Source: Alectoria sarmentosa
Lineage: Eukaryota > Ascomycota > Lecanoromycetes > Lecanorales > Parmeliaceae
Assembly: GCA_009733775.1 (NCBI GenBank)
Contig: WOGZ01000217.1
Span: 1 to 58,907 of the forward strand
Length of the DNA: 58,907 nucleotides
Direction of reading: 5' to 3'
This document shows, one piece after another, positions 55,022 to 58,907 of the stretch. Under the pieces are notes generated by a model. The model was not told the origin of the DNA, searched no databases, and saw only the letters and a list, made by a program, of their open reading frames with translations. Numbering within the stretch: the first letter of the stretch is position 1; each line of letters starts with the position of its first letter. Position numbers and translations under genes: made by a program.

Positions 55022-57312
55022 TCATGGTGTCTGCGTCCCGCTCGTAAGTCCCATCAAGCCCCCAGTCAATCCTCTCATCCTTCTCCCAAGTAAGTCGCCT
55101 TCACTCGCCAAGCTAACCATCGATCTATTTCTCCGTCGATCATCGCCTTGATGCCTCACTCTCTTGCCTCTGCCTCTTCTAGGTGGCTTGGGTGCATGCC
55201 CGTTTGCATTCAGCGAACTCATCATCAATGGTGATTCCTCATCTCCAGAACTCTCGGTTGGAGCGCGATGATGGTGGCGCCCATCTTGCCCAGCTGGACG
55301 GGTCGGCGATGATCGGCGAGTCATTTGCGGACTATCGGTGCTCTCCGAAACATCGAAGACTTCTTCAATCCAGCGTGTACAGCGGTAGACGTGCTTCCAT
55401 GCCTCAGGGAATATCCCGACAAACTGCAGGAAACCATGTGAGATGCCGGGAATCAAAGTCACTTCAACATGGTCTCTTTCGTCAAATTCGTCTTTCATCC
55501 TTAGCAGACTCAACTCCTTCTTTTGTACAAACAAGTTGTGCTTGGCCTGGCGGAGACGGCCAGCGAAAATGACAGTATCGTCGACCAGAGGATCTCGCTC
55601 GCCAGTCAGAAAAAAGGTCTTGGGAAACTGGGCAAGTAGAGCTTCAGGAGCTAGTAAGGGGGAGAGCAGGTAATCAGTGCTGAAGTCCGGTCGATTGTGA
55701 GGACCAACGTAGAGGATAATCATGGCACGCATCATCTCTGGGGTAAGGATCCGATCATTGAAGTAGGAGATCATGGAAGAAACGGCAAGTCGGGTCTTCA
55801 GAACTCTGGGCTTGGACGATGCCAGACTCGCAGTGTGGTGAGCCATTGTAGCTGCAGCTTCTTCTTTTGTTGGAGGCCCTATCGGTGTATCAGATTTCTC
55901 ACTGGCGTCGGTGGTTTTGACGTTCGCCATGACACGCTGAGGCGGCATGGCTTCCTCTGCTTCATCGTCCGAGGGATGTGGCGTTTCTGGCGTGAGCCTG
56001 TAGTAGTCCTCACTCTTCCTACGTAACACGTCTCGGTTGGTCTTTCGAGTACGCTGGTCTTGTATGAGCGACATTTGATCATCTGTCATCCAGTTCCCTA
56101 TGTTCATGTCCAGACTTGGGTAGATCAGAATCAGGCCTTCTGGAACAGGCAGCGCTTCCTGACCGTGCCATCGCCGAGGGTCAGTACCGGCTGATTGCAG
56201 TATCATGAGCACAACGCCGGTAGCGAAATTACCGCCTGCACTATCGCCGGTCAGGATGATGCGTGGCGCCGTTTTCCCAGCTAACCCAATGCACCGCCCT
56301 TGAGACACCACGAGAGCGTGGTACACGTCGTAGCATTCGTTTAGGGCATACGGGTATGGGTATTCTGGAGCCTTTCGGTAGTCTAAGCTCAATACAGGCA
56401 ATCCAGTCCTACCAGACCACGCCATTAGTTTGTCATCATGGTGCCTCGGAGTCATAGCCACATATCCTCCTCCCGGGAAATCCAGAATGACCTTTGCATG
56501 ATTCTTGAGCGCAGACAACGGACCATCAAAGTAAAGCCATGCATTGACAGGTTCCTTGTAGGAAGACTCTTGCGGTCTGGGGATACGTATGGCCCGCGGT
56601 GGATATCTGGTCAGCTTCGGCCTCATCAACCTCGTGATGAATGAAAGGTATGGTGTCGTTGTTTTGTTCCAGGAGACCCTCAGGTGATCCACCGTGAGCA
56701 TGCCCCTGACCTTCCGAACCTTTTCATCTGCCTGCTCAGCAGCGATGAGGTAGTGTGCAGTGAATATGATCGAAGCCAGATCTCTTATCCATTTCTTCTG
56801 TATTTTCATAGCCGTCCAGAATCCTGCATCCAAAGCTGTCGTTATCCAAGTTGCTCGGAAGTAAGACCTACTGTAGAGGTTTGCCAAGGGTTCAGGGCTT
56901 TCGAGCCCAAATAGCTTAGCGAAGTTGCGGCATATGTATAGGTAAAGAAGGGTTAGGACCACGGTCTGCCAACCAGTAAGGCGTTCTGAGAGGTAGGCCG
57001 AGAGTTTGCGGAGGAGCGGAGGGCCATGGTTGTTACCTCTGCAAAAGAATTAATATTTGAGCACGGATGGCGGACAACGGAGGTAGCTTACCTTAGCAGA
57101 TACAACGACCAAAAGGAAACAACAGCAAAGACCTGTATCTTACGGAACTGGACCGAAGGGCGGCCCAGGACATGATCTGCGGGACTGGATCAGCTTGACT
57201 GTGTATGCACATCCAGCAGCGTAATAGTACCTATCATCCCTCTCGAGCCAGTATGCAGACACACCAGAGACAGCTACCGCCCTCTACCTGCCGGAGTAGA
57301 ATATGAGACCAT
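55022..57312 (-). CDS. Membrane-anchored alpha/beta hydrolase (lipase/esterase, HSL-like)
   Basis: Exons 57288-57312, 57092-57176 and 55022-57038 (introns 111 and 53 nt) give 708 aa in frame, starting MVSYSTPADHVLGRPSVQF. The long open frame alone begins at a GTG and lacks this N-terminus. Hydrophobic helices (VFAVVSFWSLYLL, WQTVVLTLLYLYICR) suggest membrane anchoring, perhaps in the ER or lipid droplet. Catalytic parts: oxyanion segment DFPGGGYV, nucleophile GDSAGGN near residue 300, GERDPLVDD with the acid, and GISHGFLQF with the His. The oxyanion motif has Pro where hormone-sensitive-lipase relatives have His. An acidic, Glu/Thr-rich insert lies between catalytic segments and the C-terminal ~100 residues are basic, Ser/Arg-rich and disordered. 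Substrate is unknown; steryl or neutral-lipid esters are likely. Confidence 0.87.
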
Positions 57313-57735
57313 TGAAGTAACGTGCTATTTGTAGGTCGGTCGACAGAGCAGATGGCGGAGCGGACACCAGTATGTTCAAGTGTGCCCCTTACCGACGACT
57401 CCTTGAGGGGAGCGGGGTGGAGGATGGCGGGCTTCGGGGATGAGAGATGGGTCTTTCAGACCGAAACTAAGGAGCGATTCACCCGTAGTCGAGGACATCC
57501 GTAGGACTGCTATTGGGGAACCTCGCAGCGGTGATTATAAGTCATAAAGGTAGCAATTATGCGGTTTGGTAAATGGTAATGAAAGAGAAAATGAATGAAT
57601 GCGACACAATTCAAGGTGGGGGGAACAATTGAAAGCATAAAGTAAACGCATGACGGAGAAAGCTGCCTCGTTGCCTCGGTTGTCGGCGGATCAGGAGCAT
57701 TCCTCCGGCTATGTCCACCATGGAGTGTGCATAGT
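57313..57735. other. Promoter side of the hydrolase gene
   Basis: Upstream of the hydrolase start and left of the transposable element. One 60-codon frame is present and is not supported. Confidence 0.4.
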
Positions 57736-57737
57736 TA

Positions 57738-58281
57738 CGGCGGACGACGGCTACAACTAGGACAAAACCAAAAACCACAAAATAATTTCAGATTTTCAAA
57801 TTTTTTTATTGCGATACTCTTCGAGAGCTTTTTGAGGGACTTTTTTGAGGACTTCTTCGGAGAACTCTTTGAGAGACTCTTCGAGAGGTTTCTTAAGAAC
57901 GATAAAATGCTTCGCGATAACATATTTTAGGATAAATTTTGAGATAGGGATATCTCGAGATAAAAGTACCCTGAAATAAGATGCTTCGAGATCTGTATGC
58001 TCCGAAAAAAAAAAAATTGAAATTCGAAATCTAAAATCTGAAATCTGAAAATCAAAAAAGTTTTGTCGTTTGATTTTTGAAGTTGCGAAAACTTTAAATC
58101 AGCCTTATAAGACTGAAGGTAAAATCTTATCCGAGGACATTATCCGAGAACATCTTGAATCATATAAATGAGGCACAGTCAAAATTTACAAATTTTTGAA
58201 TCAAAATTTAAAAAACTTGATGGAAAATTTGAAATTTTTTTTGGTTTTTGGTTTTGTCCTAATTGTAGCCGTCGTCCGTCG
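57738..58281. mobile_element. Non-autonomous DNA transposon (MITE-like) with long terminal inverted repeats
   Basis: The left end reads CGGCGGACGACGGCTACAA then CTAGGACAAAACCAAAAACC. The right end, reversed, reads CGACGGACGACGGCTACAA then TTAGGACAAAACCAAAAACC. That is about 40 bp of near-perfect inverted repeat, continuing more weakly into A/T-rich sequence. TA flanks both ends (57736-57737, 58282-58283), fitting the TA target of Tc1/mariner/pogo elements. Alternatively the repeat begins at TTACG and TAG is duplicated. The 544-bp interior is AT-rich, full of GAGAGACTCTTCG-type and AAATCTGAA-type short repeats, and has no coding frame. It would need a transposase supplied elsewhere. Confidence 0.85.
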
Positions 58282-58283
58282 TA

Positions 58284-58851
58284 ATAGTGTATCCCTTTAA
58301 AGGAGAATTTCATTTTCCTGCTCATCGAAGCACTCAAAGCTTCAATTCTGCATTTACTTGCGCCAACGTGTCTCCTTTACAGAAAGCCTTGATTCGCGAC
58401 TGCTCATTCTTGTTTGCAGATGCTGATCCATCCTCCTAGATCCCTTATAATAGTGGCCAAACATGGTAGATGCGATCAGAACCAGAACATTTCTGTCTTG
58501 ACGTCTATTCCAATCGTAAAACAAAAGCCTTCCAATGTACATATTCGGCGTCTCGCTTGCATTGCACAACCAGCAGCATATACCTGTTGTCCGTCTTCTT
58601 GCTTTTAGTTACTTCGTAGCAAATTCTCCTGCGTGTTTCAGTCCCAGGCCACTGCACGTCGCTTCTTGCAGCGGCTCAAAGCCTCGAACCAAGTTGAATC
58701 TCAGCCTGATGACCTACATCATGACGGATAGAGCAAATCGCAGTGTAATTTCGATGGCATGTACTAAGCGTTTATTTCCACAACATCCAAGGGCATTAAA
58801 TTGCGGTACACAACGGCAGATTGTGTTTCAATCGTTTGCCCCGATTTCGTC

Positions 58852-58852
<1 letters not shown>
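58284..58852. other. Sequence between the MITE and the microsatellite
   Basis: Normal composition. Short frames occur on both strands, none recognised. The part next to the microsatellite is open on the minus strand from the window edge to a TAG near 58770 (EEEVTKSGQTIETQSAVVYR, then about 12 more residues). It could be the 3' end of a gene lying mostly to the right of the window; low confidence. Confidence 0.3.
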
Positions 58853-58882
<30 letters not shown>

Positions 58883-58907
58883 CTTCTTCTTCTTCTTCTT
58901 CTTCTTC
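58853..58907. repeat. (CTT)n microsatellite, cut by window end
   Basis: About 18 uninterrupted CTT units run to the last base of the window. On the minus strand this reads GAA/AAG/AGA and could code a Glu, Lys or Arg run if it lies in an exon. True length is unknown because the window ends inside it. Confidence 0.95.

Noticed and set aside
29417..57312. Fatty-acid gene cluster (oxygenase, Tsc13, Pxa2, hydrolase)
   Set aside because: These are single conserved genes spread over 35 kb with unrelated housekeeping genes between them; shared substrate class looks coincidental.

Overview
The window is nuclear DNA of a filamentous ascomycete (Pezizomycotina), most likely a dothideomycete. The evidence is the gene set (psi-factor-type fatty-acid oxygenase, fungal Zn2Cys6 regulator, fungal Pxa2-type ABC half-transporter, GPI-anchored wall protein), the very short GT-AG introns (mostly 45-70 nt) and a sharply bounded AT-rich block that looks mutated by RIP (repeat-induced point mutation). 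The class-level placement is an inference.

Layout. 1-5300 is an AT-rich block with remains of a Ty3/gypsy retrotransposon on the minus strand: reverse transcriptase at the left edge, a decayed gag zinc knuckle near 1.1 kb. Three tandem-repeat arrays follow. From 5.3 kb the DNA is normal, gene-bearing sequence: a giant HECT ubiquitin ligase (Tom1/HUWE1 type, 6209-18979, minus), a linoleate diol synthase/Ppo oxygenase (19853-23186, minus), a histidine phosphatase with a C-terminal PCNA-binding-like motif (24522-25484, plus), a Ser/Thr/Ala-rich GPI-type wall protein (27862-28962, plus), enoyl-CoA reductase Tsc13 (29417-30451, minus), a protein with three tandem Zn2Cys6-like clusters (32192-34057, plus) and dynactin p150 (34702-38708, plus).

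39-49 kb is a more accessory-looking stretch. Three diverged members of one protein family I do not recognise (39257-40351, 44569-45300, 48180-49100) are interspersed with a Zn2Cys6 transcription factor, a small two-helix membrane protein and two weaker gene candidates. 50.7-57.3 kb is again conserved: 6-phosphofructo-2-kinase/fructose-2,6-bisphosphatase, a Pxa2-type peroxisomal ABC half-transporter and an N-terminally membrane-anchored alpha/beta hydrolase. The right end carries a 544-bp non-autonomous transposon with terminal inverted repeats and a (CTT)n microsatellite that runs off the window.

How the genes relate. Most conserved genes are unrelated housekeeping functions: ubiquitin ligation, dynein transport, fructose-2,6-bisphosphate control. 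Three act on fatty acids: Ppo oxygenase makes hydroxy-fatty acids, Tsc13 completes very-long-chain elongation and Pxa2 imports acyl-CoA into peroxisomes. They are not arranged as a cluster. The best candidate for something undescribed is the three-copy family at 39-49 kb. The most unexpected single-gene observation is the PIP-box-like tail on the histidine phosphatase.
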